Shown here piece by piece: positions 35,547 to 47,138 of a stretch of 64,000 bases of DNA. Every line of letters starts with the position of its first letter. Within the stretch, counting starts at the first letter, position 1. A program made the translations under genes and the position numbers. This DNA is from Reclinomonas americana ATCC 50394. Taxonomy: Eukaryota > Jakobida > Jakobea > Jakobida. The stretch covers positions 1-64,000 of the forward strand of contig PS015222.1 of NCBI GenBank assembly GCA_048213135.1. Reading direction: 5' to 3'. The notes under the pieces were generated by a model. It saw only the letters and a list, made by a program, of their open reading frames with translations, was not told where the DNA came from and ran no database searches.

Positions 35547-37105
35547 TTCCCTCGTCGATCACGTCGGCGCCGGTGAAGTGCGCAAAGCCGAGTCCGAATT
35601 GCTTGAGTGCCACTGCTTCGCCATCGTCGGCAATCAGCAGCCCGTCGTGCTTCTCGCCGTCCACGAACACGCCAATCTCCGTGAGGCGATCGCCAAATGT
35701 TGAGCGCACTAGTGGCACTTGGTCGGCCGGTACGGCAAACACTTGATTGAACTGGGAGGGTGCGGTAAGAAGAAGCCCGACAAAAATCGGAACGAGACGT
35801 GACAACTCGATTGGTTGGTACCTCTTCGCCACCGAGCAGCGCATCGATGAGCAGGCGACGCGGATCATCGTGTCGTACTTTGCGAGCCGCCGGATGGATC
35901 TGCCACATGGGTGCCGGTGTGAGAGAGAGAGACAAAGGAGCTCAAGCAACAGAATCGGCATGATCACGCAACTGGAATCGCCGAGGCGCGCAGCTCCGCC
36001 GACAGTGGTGCCTCGCCATGCGACGCTGCCGCCGCACACATGTCGTTCAGCGTACGCAACAGGCCATCGGAGGTGTCGCACGATGCCGAGGCGACGCCGA
36101 GACGCGCCATGGCAGGCCCAATGTCTCGCTCCACCGTCGGATTCCGAATGGCATCGCAGCACTCCTCCAGTGACCTGTGAACACATGCACCCCTCTCGAG
36201 TGTAAGCAACCTCTACCAACCGGCCTCCCTCTCTACTGCAATGGCGAGCGCGGGCGCAACTCGTCCACTGCCAAGTCCGGTTCGCGGTCCAGCATGAAGG
36301 TCAAGCCGATGCTCTCGCTGCATGCACGAGTGAGCGACTAAGCAAAGGAGGATCTCGCCGCCGCCCGCCACGCACTCACCGCCCGTACATGCCACTGGTG
36401 AAGATCACATCGCCGACGCGTGCACCGCGGCGCGGAATGTACGTCTCGGCCTGACCCCACGCGGTCACCGAGATGATCTTGTCGGAGGCGCACTCGTTAA
36501 TGTCGCCACCGAGGTAGCACACCTCCAGTTCGATGCAGCCGTCGACGAGTCCCCGACAGACCTCGTCAAAGTCCGCCACCGTCATCGTGGACGGCAGCGC
36601 CAACGAGGTGACCAAGGCCTGCGGCTGCACGCCCTTGACAATCAGATCACTGCAGGCGCTGACAATCGCCTTGCGCGCCGCCTGGCGAGAGCTCATGCCG
36701 CGCGGCAGTGGTGGCACATCGGTGGACCACACCAGCATGTCGGTGTTGACAAAGAGTGGAGCCGGTGGCAGCGGTGGTGGCGAGTCGACAAGTGGCGCAC
36801 TTGATTCTCCGACGGAGACATGTACAGTCGTCGTCGAACGCATCGCCAGCGGCATTCCCACCACATCGTCGGGTCCCGGCACGAGTGGAGAGCCCCACAT
36901 GCCTCCGCAGCCTGCAGATTCGCCAATGATCTGTTGCAGGCGCTCGATCAGCGGGCGCTCTGCAGCAGTCGCGATTGGTCAATGAGGAGGAGGAGGAGGA
37001 GGTGAGAAGGGAATCAGGCAGTGTCTCACCGCCAGCCTCGCGCAGCGTGGTCTCTGGTGTCCATGAGGAGGACGAGGTGGCGGCTGCAGCTGCTGATGCC
37101 GACAT
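35524..37105 (-). CDS. ThiL/AIR-synthase-like ATP-binding enzyme
   Basis: The start MSASAAAAATSSSSW (ATG 37105) splices to RPLIERLQQIIGESAG, then a GPDDVV nucleotide-loop motif. The core reads LFVNTDMLVWSTDVP, GMSSRQAARKAIVSACSDL, VKGVQPQALVTSLALP, VCYLGGDINECASDKIISV and GARVGDVIFTSGMYG, the order seen in ThiL (thiamine-monophosphate kinase) and its archaeal relatives. The C-terminal domain carries ASCDTSDGLLRTLNDM and ends KQFGLGFAHFTGADVIDEGT. The superfamily also holds PurM, SelD, HypE and PurL; the DTSDGL and SDL motifs fit ThiL best. Eukaryotes normally make thiamine diphosphate without ThiL, so the substrate here is unknown. The exon after ASAIP uses a GTTGCG donor. The stop at 35524 overlaps the opposite gene. 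Confidence 0.82.
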
Positions 37106-37192
37106 GTTCTCTCGATGCGGGAGTGTGAACGAAAGAAACGTCAAGTTGTCTCGACAGAAAGATGGAAACAGGACAGCGAACGTGACAGGATT

Positions 37193-38625
37193 ATGAGCAG
37201 CGAGGCGAAGTGGGTGCGTGCTTCTCTGTGTGTGTTTGGGTGTGTAAGTGTTGAGTTGTTGACTGTGCCACACAGAGCATTCCACTGATTGACATTTCGG
37301 CATTCATCGGTGATGCAGCAAGCGCGGAGGAAAAACAAGTGAGTGAGTGAAGCGCGCAGTGTGATCACACTGCTGACGACGAGTGTGTAGAGAGTGATCG
37401 CTGCCTGGCATGCGGCATTCTCCACTGGTGCGTCGTCCATCATGCGATTCTCGCATCTTTGTTTTTGCATGCACACTCATCCATCCATGACACTCTCCGT
37501 AGTCGGGTTCGCCACGATTGTGGGACACGGGGTGAGCGACGAGCTGCAGGAGCGCGTGTACAGAGCTGCACGCGACTTTTTCGATCTGCCGCTGGAGGAG
37601 AAGCAGCGGTACAACTTGGGCAAGGGGTGAGTCTCTCTTTCTTGAGCTTGCATCACCTTCATTCCGCTGACTCTGTGTCGCAAAAGGTACGGCTTCGGAG
37701 GGTACATTCCGCAGGGTGTGGAGCGTGTGAGTGCCACGCAGACGGCTCCAGATGGATCGGTGCGATGAATGCTACCGTTTCGTGACTGACTTGACGACTA
37801 AGTGATTGTTGGCAGCGACTGGCCACTGCGACGCCACCGAGACCGGCGGATCTCGTGGAGAACATTCTGTACCATCATCGCCCCGCCGACGTGATCCCCG
37901 AGAGACCGGCGGGATACGCAGAAACCAGTTCGTGTTTTTGTTGAGTCATAAATTCACTCTGCTGTGCACGCACTGATCTTTGTGCGTGCAGTGAAGGAGT
38001 ACTGGGCCGCCATGACGCGCCTCCTGAACTCGCTCATGGAGCTCACGGCGTGCGCACTGGATATGCCTCGCGACTTCTTTGCGCCATTCTTTGCCGAGAA
38101 CCCGAGTTGCGTGTTGCGTCTGGCCCACTACCCGCACATTGATCCGGCCGATGCGCTGCCTGGCCAACTGCGGTACGGGGAGCACACAGACTACGAAGGT
38201 GTGTGTACACGTGCAGTGCAACTGTGTTTTCACGTGTGCTCACCGAGGGGATGTGCGTGCAAGGGTTCACGATTCTGCGCCAAGACGACGCTCCCGGCGG
38301 CCTGCAAGTGCGCATGCCCGACGGAGAATTCATCGACTGCCCGCCACTGCGTGGCAGCTTCACCGTGAACGCCGGCGACCTGATCCAACTATGGACCAAC
38401 GACCGCTTCGTCTCCAACACGCACCGGGTGGCGCTGCCGCCGGTGCAACCCGGCGGACGCGACACCGATCGCATCTCGATTGTCTTCTTCACCGGCCCCT
38501 CGCCCGACACGGTGGTCTCGTGTCTGCCATCGTGCGTCGACGCCGAACACCCGGCCAAGTACGAGACCATTCGCAGTGGCGATCATCTGTGGCGCAAGCT
38601 CACCGCCTCGAATGCTGCCGAGTGA
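37193..38625 (+). CDS. Isopenicillin-N-synthase-like Fe(II) oxygenase, copy A
   Basis: A member of the IPNS/2-oxoglutarate-Fe(II) oxygenase family of about 330 residues. The N-terminus reads SIPLIDISAFIGDAA, then GFATIVGHGVSDELQERVY and FFDLPLEEKQRYN (the DIOX_N part). The jelly-roll core has iron ligands His and Asp in YGEHTDYE and the distal His in SNTHRVALPP, with Arg-x-Ser for 2-oxoglutarate in DRISIVFFTG. EYW and CALDMPRDFFAPFF are typical. The first exon (MSSEAKW, ATG 37193) is short and least certain. The next gene is a close copy in the same orientation. The core is uninterrupted where copy B has three extra introns. The substrate cannot be told from sequence. Confidence 0.9.
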
Positions 38626-38761
38626 AGCACACGGAAAGAACGTCGACCAACAGTTGTCCTCGTTGTGTTTTTCCGATCACTTTTCTCCAATGAGCCGTGT
38701 GTGGGTGGGTTGAGTGGGGGACTGTGTTGGTCTTTTGTGACTTTCCAAGCTCAAGAGTTCC

Positions 38762-40388
38762 ATGCCTCCACAGCGCATTCCTCTCGTCGACATCTCAGCA
38801 TTTGTCAATGACGCGCCTGGGAAAGAGGTGGCCTTCCTTTCACTCGTGTGTGTGTGCCTCTCGTGCCCTCATTCGATACTATGTATGACGCAGGAGGTGA
38901 TTGCTGCGTGGAAGGCGGCATTCTCCACTGGTGAGTTGTCCAATCACATCGCATCGTCATCGCATCTCGATCTCTCTTCTCACTCGCACAACAGTTGGCT
39001 TTGCGAATGTGGTGGGGCATGGAGTATCCGACGAGTTGCAAGAACGTGTATACGGCGTGGCGCAAGAGTTCTTCTCACTTCCACTCGAGGAAAAGCAGCG
39101 GTCCAACCTCGGGAAAGGGTGAGTGACCGTGTTCGGAGTTGATCGTCGCGCACCTCACTGACTCTGCGCGTTTTCGCAGCTACGGATATGGAGGTGTGCA
39201 TGAGAAGGGCGTTTGCAACCTGCACGGCTGGTAGAGCGCTAATATCACGCCTTGCGTAGGATACGTGCCGCAGGGAGTCGAACAAGTCAGCGCCACGCAG
39301 AGTGCCGCTGATGGAACAGTTGCGCCTCTCTCTTCCTCCTTTGTTGCCTCGACTTGGCAGCACGCTTTGTTGATTGTGTTGATCCACAGCCACTGGCCAC
39401 GGCAACGCCAGTGCGACCGGCCGACTTGGTGGAGAGCATCGAGGTGCATCACAAGCCCACCGATGTTTTTCCGGAAACACCCGCTGGGTACAAGGAGACA
39501 AGTGCGCCAGCGTGCTCTCCCTCTCTCTCTGCGTGTGTCTGCCTCACAATCGCACTGTACGCAGTGTACGAGTACTGGGCGGAGATGACGCGGCTGTTGC
39601 ACACCATGATGGAACTGACAGCGTTGGCTCTGGATATGCCTCGCGACTTTTTCGAGCCCTTCTTCACACAACCAAGCTGCTCTCTGCGACTGGCTCACTA
39701 CCCGCACGTGGAGCCCTCACAGGCGCTGCCAAGACAGGTTTGGCGATTGAGCAATTGATGGCCACCTCCGTGGCACACTCACCTCATTGTCCTCGACGAT
39801 GCAGCTTCGGTACGGCGAGCACACGGATTACGAAGGTACACACACTGCTTGCGCATGCCGCCCAGTCTCCTCGATAAAACAAGCTTCGTGAACTCGCTGT
39901 GATCAATGCAGGATACACCATTCTGCGGCAGGATGACGCACCGGGCGGACTGCAGGTGTTGATGCCCGATGGCGAGTTCATCGACTGCCCGCCGATCAAG
40001 GGCGGCTTCACCGTCAACTGCGGCGATCTCATTCAGGTTCGCTCCGTGAAGAGACTCCTGTGTGTGTTGTGTGCGTGGCAGCTGAAGCAATGGTCACCGA
40101 TCTTCGCAGCTGTGGACCAACGATCGTTTCGTCTCCAACATGCATCGCGTGGCGCTGCCGCCATCGTCGCCCGACCGCGGCAACGACCGCATCTCCATTG
40201 TGTTCTTCACGGGGCCGTCGCCAGACACCGTCGTCTCCTGCCTCCCATCGTGTGTCGATGATGAGCACCCGCCAAAGTACGAGACCGTGCGCAGCAGCGA
40301 GCATCTCTGGCGCAAGCTCTCGGCGTCGAGCCTGCCAGGTGTGGATGGTGATGGAGGCGAGGGTGGCAATGGTGGCGGCGAAGAATGA
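38762..40388 (+). CDS. Isopenicillin-N-synthase-like Fe(II) oxygenase, copy B
   Basis: This is a tandem duplicate of the upstream gene starting 137 nt after its stop. The start MPPQRIPLVDISAFVND (ATG 38762) is followed by GFANVVGHGVSDELQERVYG, SLPLEEKQRSNLGKG, ALALDMPRDFFEPFF, YGEHTDYE, ILRQDDAPGGLQVLMPDGEF, SNMHRVALPP and DRISIVFFTG, so all iron and 2-oxoglutarate ligands are kept. It has three introns absent from copy A: 39194-39259, 39738-39804 and 40037-40109. The C-terminus is longer by an acidic/Gly tail (DGDGGEGGNGGGEE). The pair most likely arose by local duplication, and both look functional. Confidence 0.9.
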
Positions 40389-40446
40389 ATGAATGCATGT
40401 TTCCTTGGACAACAGTTAACTAGTTGGCAGGCATTTTCAGTATTAA

Positions 40447-42027
40447 CTACACCTCAAGCTTGAAGCGTGCGACACAGTAGGCTTCGATGTCCATTCCACC
40501 CTCTAATGCCGACACGGATTCCTCGTCGATTTTGAAAAAGGCCTTGAAGAGGCTCCCACCACGACACCGGACCACACGGCCGCCGGTGATTCGATTGAGC
40601 ATGTAAAGGCTCTTCGATCCCGGCATCAGAGAGAAAAACTTCCTGTAGCCCTTGACAGCTGCACCAGAGGCAGGAACCGGATAGATGTGCCACTGTCCCC
40701 AATCCAGAAGGCAGACAGCGATGTGGAGCGGATCGTTGCGGTGGCTGTGAAATCCTGCAGACAGGAACTTCCGCGGTGCTTGACGCCAGAGACGGAGAAA
40801 CAGTGCTGCCTGGGAGCTCTGCTGTCGGCCGTTCTCGAGACAAGACTCCAGGAACATCTCCACCATCGTCGCTGTGACGCGTTGGCTCCCGTAGCCCTTG
40901 TGGTGGAAGGCACCCGTTTCGTCGATAAAGCCTGTTGGTAAACCCGTGACAGCATCGTATACGGTGTAGGGAACCTGGTAGGCCACATAAGACTCTCCAT
41001 GCACTGCGTGGAAGGAGCACACATGATCACAAAACCTTGTGAAGGTGGCAAAACGCCTGCTCCTGTGTTGTCGGTTGGCGTGCGATCCTGACGCTTGGTC
41101 CTCCGCCGGCATTGACCCGACACCAGCAGTCGTCATCGTCCCTCTTGATCATGGATATCAGCGTTGCGCGCTCTGGAATGTGCTGGCCCGTGTGAGTAGT
41201 GAACTCACTCCGCGTCAGCTCGCGGATTATTGCCATCGAGTCTTCCTCCGAATCCTGCACGCATGCAACATCGTCAGCACTCAACAAACACAAGTACACC
41301 ACACGTGAGGAACAGACCTCGTCTTCGGCAGGCGCGCGCCCCGAGCCGGAGCCTCCAGAGCCGGAACCATGGCTGCTGCGATATACGGAACGACTGGAGG
41401 TTGAAGTGGTGGACGACGATTTCGAACTGCGGCTGGATGAGTTGGATGACGGCACATCGCGGCCGGGAGCTGGAGCTGACGCGGCACGATGTCGGAATCT
41501 GAGCACACGTCGTAGTTCAGCACGAGGCCGCAAGTCTCCGGGCAACTGATCGGCAATGCAGTCAGTTCTTTGAGCGCAGCACACTTTTGCCGCACTCGCT
41601 TGCCTGCCATCATATCTCGCAGTGCAGCAAGGCATTCGATGAATAGCCTCGCATCTATGAAACACTGAGACGCTGCTGGTGCACTCTGGAGAGCGAGACG
41701 AACAACGGCGACGACACACCGTAAGGAACGAAACGGATCAGAATGCGCATTGCACTGTAGACGTGCCGCCGAGATGCTTCCTGAGGAGCAACAGAGGTGA
41801 CACAAGGTGCATGGACGTGCTGCAGCTGCCATAGTAACAGCACGCACCACGAGACAGTCGACAGCAAGTCGGTGATGCGTCTGCACACGAGGCATGAGTC
41901 GAAGCACGCCTTCCATGTCGCGTGTCTTGAGCGCCTCCAGGAGCAGTGGGAAGACATCCTCTGGTCCATCGACAGAGCGAGAGTGACCACCCTCTGCGGC
42001 ATCGCTTGACGAGGAGCCACTCGACAT
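40447..42027 (-). CDS. Hypothetical protein, helical N-terminus and basic C-terminal domain
   Basis: I do not recognise it. From MSSGSSSSDAAEGGHSRS (ATG 42027) the first exon gives a helical, possibly armadillo-like stretch (FPLLLEALKTRDMEGVLRLM; FIDARLFIECLAALRDMMAG). A GTTGCC donor near 41545 leads to a Ser-rich linker (RDVPSSNSSSRSSKSSS) and an acidic APAEDE. Then come DSEEDSMAIIRELTRSEF and HIPERATLISMIKRDDDD. The C-terminal exon reads VAYQVPYTVYDAVTGLPTGF, HHKGYGSQRVTATMVEMFLE and ITGGRVVRCRGGSLFKAFF, ending RFKLEV at 40447, and looks like a compact beta-rich domain. The junction before this last exon (near 41070-41130) is uncertain. The gene is divergent from the cyanophycinase-like gene, 72 nt between starts. 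Confidence 0.55.
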
Positions 42028-42099
42028 GCTCCTCTCACGTGCACGGAGAGAGAAAGACTGAGTGAAGCAAATTTCCGAGATATCGATAATCTTCTCGCG
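42028..42099. promoter_or_regulatory. 72-nt divergent intergenic region
   Basis: This short spacer between two start codons must contain both promoters and both 5' leaders. It contains an ATCGAT element and no TATA box. Confidence 0.35.
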
Positions 42100-43829
42100 A
42101 TGCACTCAGGCGGCGCCGTCACCACGTCGCCACACGTGCGACTGGTGCTCATGCTCTCATGCGTGCTCACGGCCAGCGTGGTGATCTTCTGTGCGTACGG
42201 GTGGCACCAGCAGGCGCAAGCATCATCGGCTCCGCGCGCAGGCTCCCTCGTGTTGATCGGCGGTCCCTCGGGCGACTGGGTACGTGCATGCACACAAGTA
42301 CTCTCCTTGTCTGTCCCTCTCTCTCTCTCTCTCACACACACACATGCACGCATTGCGCACATAACAGGACGACCAGCCCTTGATCATCCAACAGATTGTC
42401 GACTTGGCCGGCGGCAAGGGCGCTGCGGTCATTGGCGTGATCACCGCCGCCGACATTGATCCAGTACGTCCACCCCTTCCTCTCCCCTCTCTTGCCCGTG
42501 TGACTCACTGCGCCACACACCAGCCTTCTGCATGGGAGGCCATGCAGGAGATTTTCCTGTCGTATCACCCGGCGGCGGTGCACTGGATTCCCGTCGACAT
42601 GCAGCACCGCGCCAACAACTCCAACCCCGATGTGGTGCACATTGCACAGCAGTGCACTGGCTTCTTCTTCTCCGGCGGCGATCAGATCCGCATTGTGTCG
42701 TCGTTTTACAACACAGACGACAGTGGACAGCGTGTGGTGTCGCCGGTGCTGCAGGCCATCATGGACCGGTTCCAGCAGGCTGGCGCCGTGATCTCTGGCA
42801 GCTCCGCCGGCACCGCTGTGCAGACGGCCAAGGTGATGGTGGAGGGCGGCTACTCGTGGGATGCGCTGCTGGACGGAGCGGAAGTGTACGGGAAGCAAAC
42901 GCATCCCTACACGGTGGTGTATGTGCCGGAGGGTGGCATTCCGTCGTTCCCGTGGGGCCTGCTCGACACGCACGTGGCACCGCGAGGCCGTCAAGGTGAA
43001 GCGCGTGTCGTGGCGATGTGGCTGAGGAGAAAAGATTCACACAAATTGCTGCGCCACAGGTCGCCTCCTGCGCCTGGCATGGGACACACGATACTTGCCG
43101 CGTGGCTCGCAGTTTGCAGTGGGCATGGACGAGGACACGGCGCTGGTGATTGTTGGAGTGAATTCGCCGGATCCAGTGGGTGTCGTGGTCGGTGCCGGTG
43201 GCGGCATCTTCATCAACATCACGGCCGCCGCCGAGCGCTCCAACCCGCGCGGCTTCGCCCTCGACAATGCCTCCATGACGTACCTCACGCAAGATGACCG
43301 AATCCATCTGAAGACGGGCGTAGTCGAGTTTGCGCCGTGGAAGGTGCGTGTGTGATTTTTGCGTTGTTTACTTAATGTGCTCACGATCGTCGCAGTCGCC
43401 ACTGTTGGGACGCGAACGCCACATTCGCGCGCTGACGTGAGTCTTGCGTCGTACATGCATGCCTGCCTATCACGTCTTCCAACTCAATTCATCCAGGTCG
43501 GCCAACATTTTCAACTCGCCCGACGGTCCCGACGACGCGCAACACGAATTCGTCGCCGTGTCCACGAGTCTGGTCGACGCCCGCGACGACTCGTTCCGTT
43601 CTCCTCTCGCATGTCGCACAGCTCGTCGAGTACCTCACGTGTACAACACGCACGCACGCACAGATTTACAAGCGCCTTCACGTTCGAGACGGACCCCGTG
43701 CAATTCAGGGTCACGCTGACCAAGGTGCCCGGCCGGACAGCCGGGTACGCCGGAACAAATCCCTACACGAACAAGGACTCGATCTCGTATGTCAACATGA
43801 GAGTCGACATTGCACCGGCGTCAACGTAG
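42100..43829 (+). CDS. Membrane-anchored cyanophycinase-like peptidase (S51)
   Basis: ATG 42100 gives a short cytosolic start and a signal-anchor (LVLMLSCVLTASVVIFCAYG). The mature part follows the cyanophycinase/peptidase S51 order: SLVLIGGPSGDW, IGVITAADIDP, FFFSGGDQIRI, the nucleophile serine in AVISGSSAGTAVQ, then LLDTHVAPRGRQGRLLRLAW and the acidic AVGMDEDTALVIVG. Six introns keep phase; the join at THVAPRGRQ/GRLLRL restores a family motif. The C-terminal exons (SANIFNSPDGPDD; FTFETDPVQFRVTLTKV) extend past the core and end RVDIAPAST. Family members cleave cyanophycin or beta-aspartyl dipeptides. The anchor would place the enzyme on the lumenal or extracellular side. The true substrate in this eukaryote is unknown. 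Confidence 0.85.
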
Positions 43830-43889
43830 TGAACGAGTTGTCCTCTGAATAGTTTGTATTTGTGCTCGTGAGAGAGAACAGAGAAAACC

Positions 43890-44861
43890 ATGCAACACCA
43901 GGAATCGACTTTGCGATCAGAGCCGGCGATCCTCGCCTCTTCCTCGCCACTCTTCTGGGAGGTCAAGTCCGCGCTGGAGAAGCGTTTCCGCGTGGTGCGA
44001 GGTGCGTTGCATGATGGAGATTGGTCGACTGGTCGGAACAACCCGCAACTTCAATTCGTGCAGTGTCGGAGACCATTCGCGACGCACACTTGATTCTGCC
44101 GACACATGGGCTCGGTTTGTGCTTGGTGGACCTGGCGCAGGTGCGTCGAGTGGTGATGGTGGAGGACGAAAGCGTTGACGACAGCAATATGGAAGAGGTA
44201 TTGCTGACATGGCGAAGTGGTTGACATGGTGGTGTGCTCACTGAGATGGCGCGCACAGCGGCTCGACAGTGTGCTGCCACTGCACACCATTCAACAGAGT
44301 GTTCGAGTTTTCGCACGCCCTGTGCTTCTCATAGGTATAAATGCGTTCGCGGTGTTCGAAGTTGTTCACTTCGCCCACCAATTTCCGTAGTGAACCACAC
44401 GCGCGGAGGCGACGGTCCCTCGGCAGTAACGCCAGCTGCTGTGCAAGAGCGGTACGTTCTCCTGCCCAGCAATACACAGCACTACGATATTCTTCACACG
44501 ACTGTTGCGCAGTGTCGAAACCTTCCTCAACAGCACGAGCGATGATTCTGACGCGCCACGACGACCACTCCCGGTCATCGCCATTGGCAACTGGCGCGCT
44601 CTGGATGCTGCTCTCGATGCGCTACTGGTGCCCGACGCATCCACACTGGCCATCAGCGGCAACGCAGACATCGAGAAGCGAGTCGAAGAGGTAAATCCGA
44701 CGGGCCACTGTCTCATTTTTCGTCAGCCACACGCTGACCCATCATCTTGGCAGGAGTCACTGGCGGCCTTTCGGCGCTTCATCCGGCACGAGTGCGGTAC
44801 TGCCGTGTCCACCTTTGCCGACGGACTTGCGGTGGTGGAGCAGCACGCAGGCAGTGGATAG
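43890..44861 (+). CDS. Hypothetical alpha/beta protein of about 190 residues
   Basis: MQHQESTLRSEPAILASSSP (ATG 43890) is joined by five introns with agreeing phases to RDAHLILPTHGLGLCLVDLA, RRVVMVEDESVDDSNMEE, IQQSVRVFARPVLLIVNH, PLPVIAIGNWRALDAALDAL and ESLAAFRRFIRHECGTAV, ending HAGSG. Alternating beta strands and helices suggest a small Rossmann-like or nuclease-like fold (VLLIVNH, PVIAIGNW), but I see no diagnostic motif. It ends 6 nt before the 3' end of the convergent PrimPol gene. Confidence 0.55.
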
Positions 44862-44867
44862 GCAAGA

Positions 44868-47049
44868 TCAATCTCCTTCTTGCTCCTCCTCGTCATCTTG
44901 CATGGCGTAGCTGCTGTCAGCCTGTGTCAGCTTCGGAAAGTGAGTGAAGATGAATGCACATTACTCAAGTGGGCGGCTGACCTGCAGCTGGCTGTGACGG
45001 CGCTCGAGCTGCGTTGCAAACACTGCGTCGATGGCTTGCAGATCGTCGTCCGTCAGCGCACCTGCGTGTGATCGGAAGTGAGAACCACTGAGGCGAGCAC
45101 AACGAGCCTGTGTGTGTGCGCAAACCAAATTCGAGCGAAATCGTGTCGGGCTGACGGACAACGTACTCTGGCGGCAGCAGGCCCGGCGGGATCAACACCG
45201 GTGCTGTCACGCCGTAATCAGCAAAACAAGCACACTCTTTCTCGTGAAGAAAACACAAGCAGCACCTGAACTGAATCCGTGACAGTCGGGGTCCCAGCAG
45301 CGCTGCACAACGTGTCCGCGACTGAAGCCACAATGCTTGTTGAGCGCACATCGAATAGGGTACAACGAATAAATGCCACGCAACCCCAAGTCACACACGA
45401 GATACACGCCGTTGCTCCTGTGCTCGCGACCAACATTGCGGCAGTAACGCGAGCCGGCGACTGCCAGCGTCAGCGTCCGTGTGCTCGGCGACAGCTGCCA
45501 CGACCGAAACGAGACCTGGAGAGAGAGAGAGGGAGGCAAAGGGTGAGCGCTCCTGTTAAAGATCATTGGATGACAACCTTCCTCCGCATCTCACCGAGCG
45601 ACCTCCGGCCACCGGCACCACCATGGTCTGCATCACGTACTCGTCAAGTCGCGGAAAGGGCGACACAGACTCCACACCCGACTGTGCTCCTGTGGACTCG
45701 GCGGCAAATGCCGAGCCCCACACGAAGCGCGAGAGGAGACCAGGCGGCAGTGCACTGGTGAACTTCTCTGCGTCTTCGCGCAACGTTGACTCGGGCAGCT
45801 CGAGGAGGCGCCATGAGCGACGATGCGCACGCGGAAAATAGGTGACCAGTGAGGCGGCAAAGTACTCGGCATCGTGCTCCATCGCCAAGTACGGCTCCTC
45901 GTCGCGAATGGCCGACATGTCGTATGCGCAGTCGTCGGCGCGACACAGCTGTGATTGTTCTTCAAGATCAGCAAAGCCGTCTGTGATTGCCAACACGGTG
46001 GTGCGCCGCGCAACTGTCGCCGCGTGCCCATACTTGCTCGATCCCCACACCCGAAAGTTGCGGTTGCGCGTGTACACTGCGGCATCGACAATCCACTGCA
46101 TGCCGTGCTGCAACAGCGATCGCTGCGTCTCCGGCACTCGACGAAGCAGCGCCGTCACAAAGCGACCGACTGTGCGCGCGAGTGTTCAGTCAACACTGAG
46201 GAGAGCAGCACAGGGCCGAAGCGCGCGCACCATGCACGTTGGACGCAAACGCCACGCCAGGCACGCGAAAGATCAGGTGGCGAGAGAACTTTTCCGGCGT
46301 CGACGAGTCCAACACAATGACATGCGAGCTGCGAAGCGCCCGAGTGACGACAGCGAACACAAACAAGAGGATCGTGCGCGTGCGTACCGAGAACACTCCA
46401 CAGCAAACAGATCAGCAAACGCTCGGATGGCGGCCTCCACCAGCACCTCGCACACGCGTCGCGAATGACCCGCGTCCAGCCACTCGGCACTGCTTTTCCA
46501 TCAGTCGCCGTCGCCGATCAAAACAGCACAGCAGCAGCACTTGACGCAACGGCGCAGAGTCTCGCATGTACTCGGCATCAATGTACAAGCAGCACGGCAT
46601 CCCCTCGCGAATGATCTCGTAGAAATGGCGCCGCGACTGTGCGCCAACATGCTGCGATGAGAAGGAGACTGCCGTGCATGAGATCTGAGACAAGTCGTCG
46701 CACCACTGGAATGCTCTTGTATCGGAACCACAGATCCACCACCGTGGTGACCAGGAAGCGCCTGCATGCGGTGATGAGAAGCCCTGCCTGCATGCATGCA
46801 TGCAACACAGCGATCTTCATACCTCACGCCATCCTCATCGCCATCCTCATACGTGAAATACAAGCACTGCGCTGCATGCTCGTCGGCATACTCAAACGCC
46901 TCCTTTTGTGTGCCAAACTCCTGCCACAGTCGCCTGCACGAGCGTGAGAGGATTTGTGTAAGGTTCTTCATCTCGACACACACAGCTCACCGCTTGGCAT
47001 GATACGCCGCTCGTCGCTGGTCAAGAGTCACACGCAGCACATGCGACAT
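44868..47049 (-). CDS. PRIMPOL: DNA-directed primase/polymerase PrimPol
   Basis: PrimPol reprimes stalled replication forks in nucleus and mitochondria. The start MSHVLRVTLDQRRAAYHAKR (ATG 47049) splices to RLWQEFGTQKEAFEYADEHA. The AEP core has the metal-binding D-x-E in CCLYIDAEY (about 46570-46600), and downstream VDAAVYTRNRNFRVWGSSKY, the signature of eukaryotic PrimPol. The zinc-knuckle region reads SRYCRNVGREHRSNGVYLVC and, after a GTTGCG intron (about 45300-45370), VVQRCWDPDCHGF, giving the C..H..C..C set. The C-terminal end is LTQADSSYAMQDDEEEQEGD, an acidic tail that could bind RPA as in the human protein (inference). The gene is divergent from the secreted-protein gene and abuts the upstream plus gene at its 3' end. 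Confidence 0.92.
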
Positions 47050-47138
47050 CGACCTCTGTCTGTCTGTGCGTCAAGTGCGACTCTGGTGTCCTCCGTTGAC
47101 CCGCGCGGAACATCTTATCATTTTCTTGACAACAAAGA

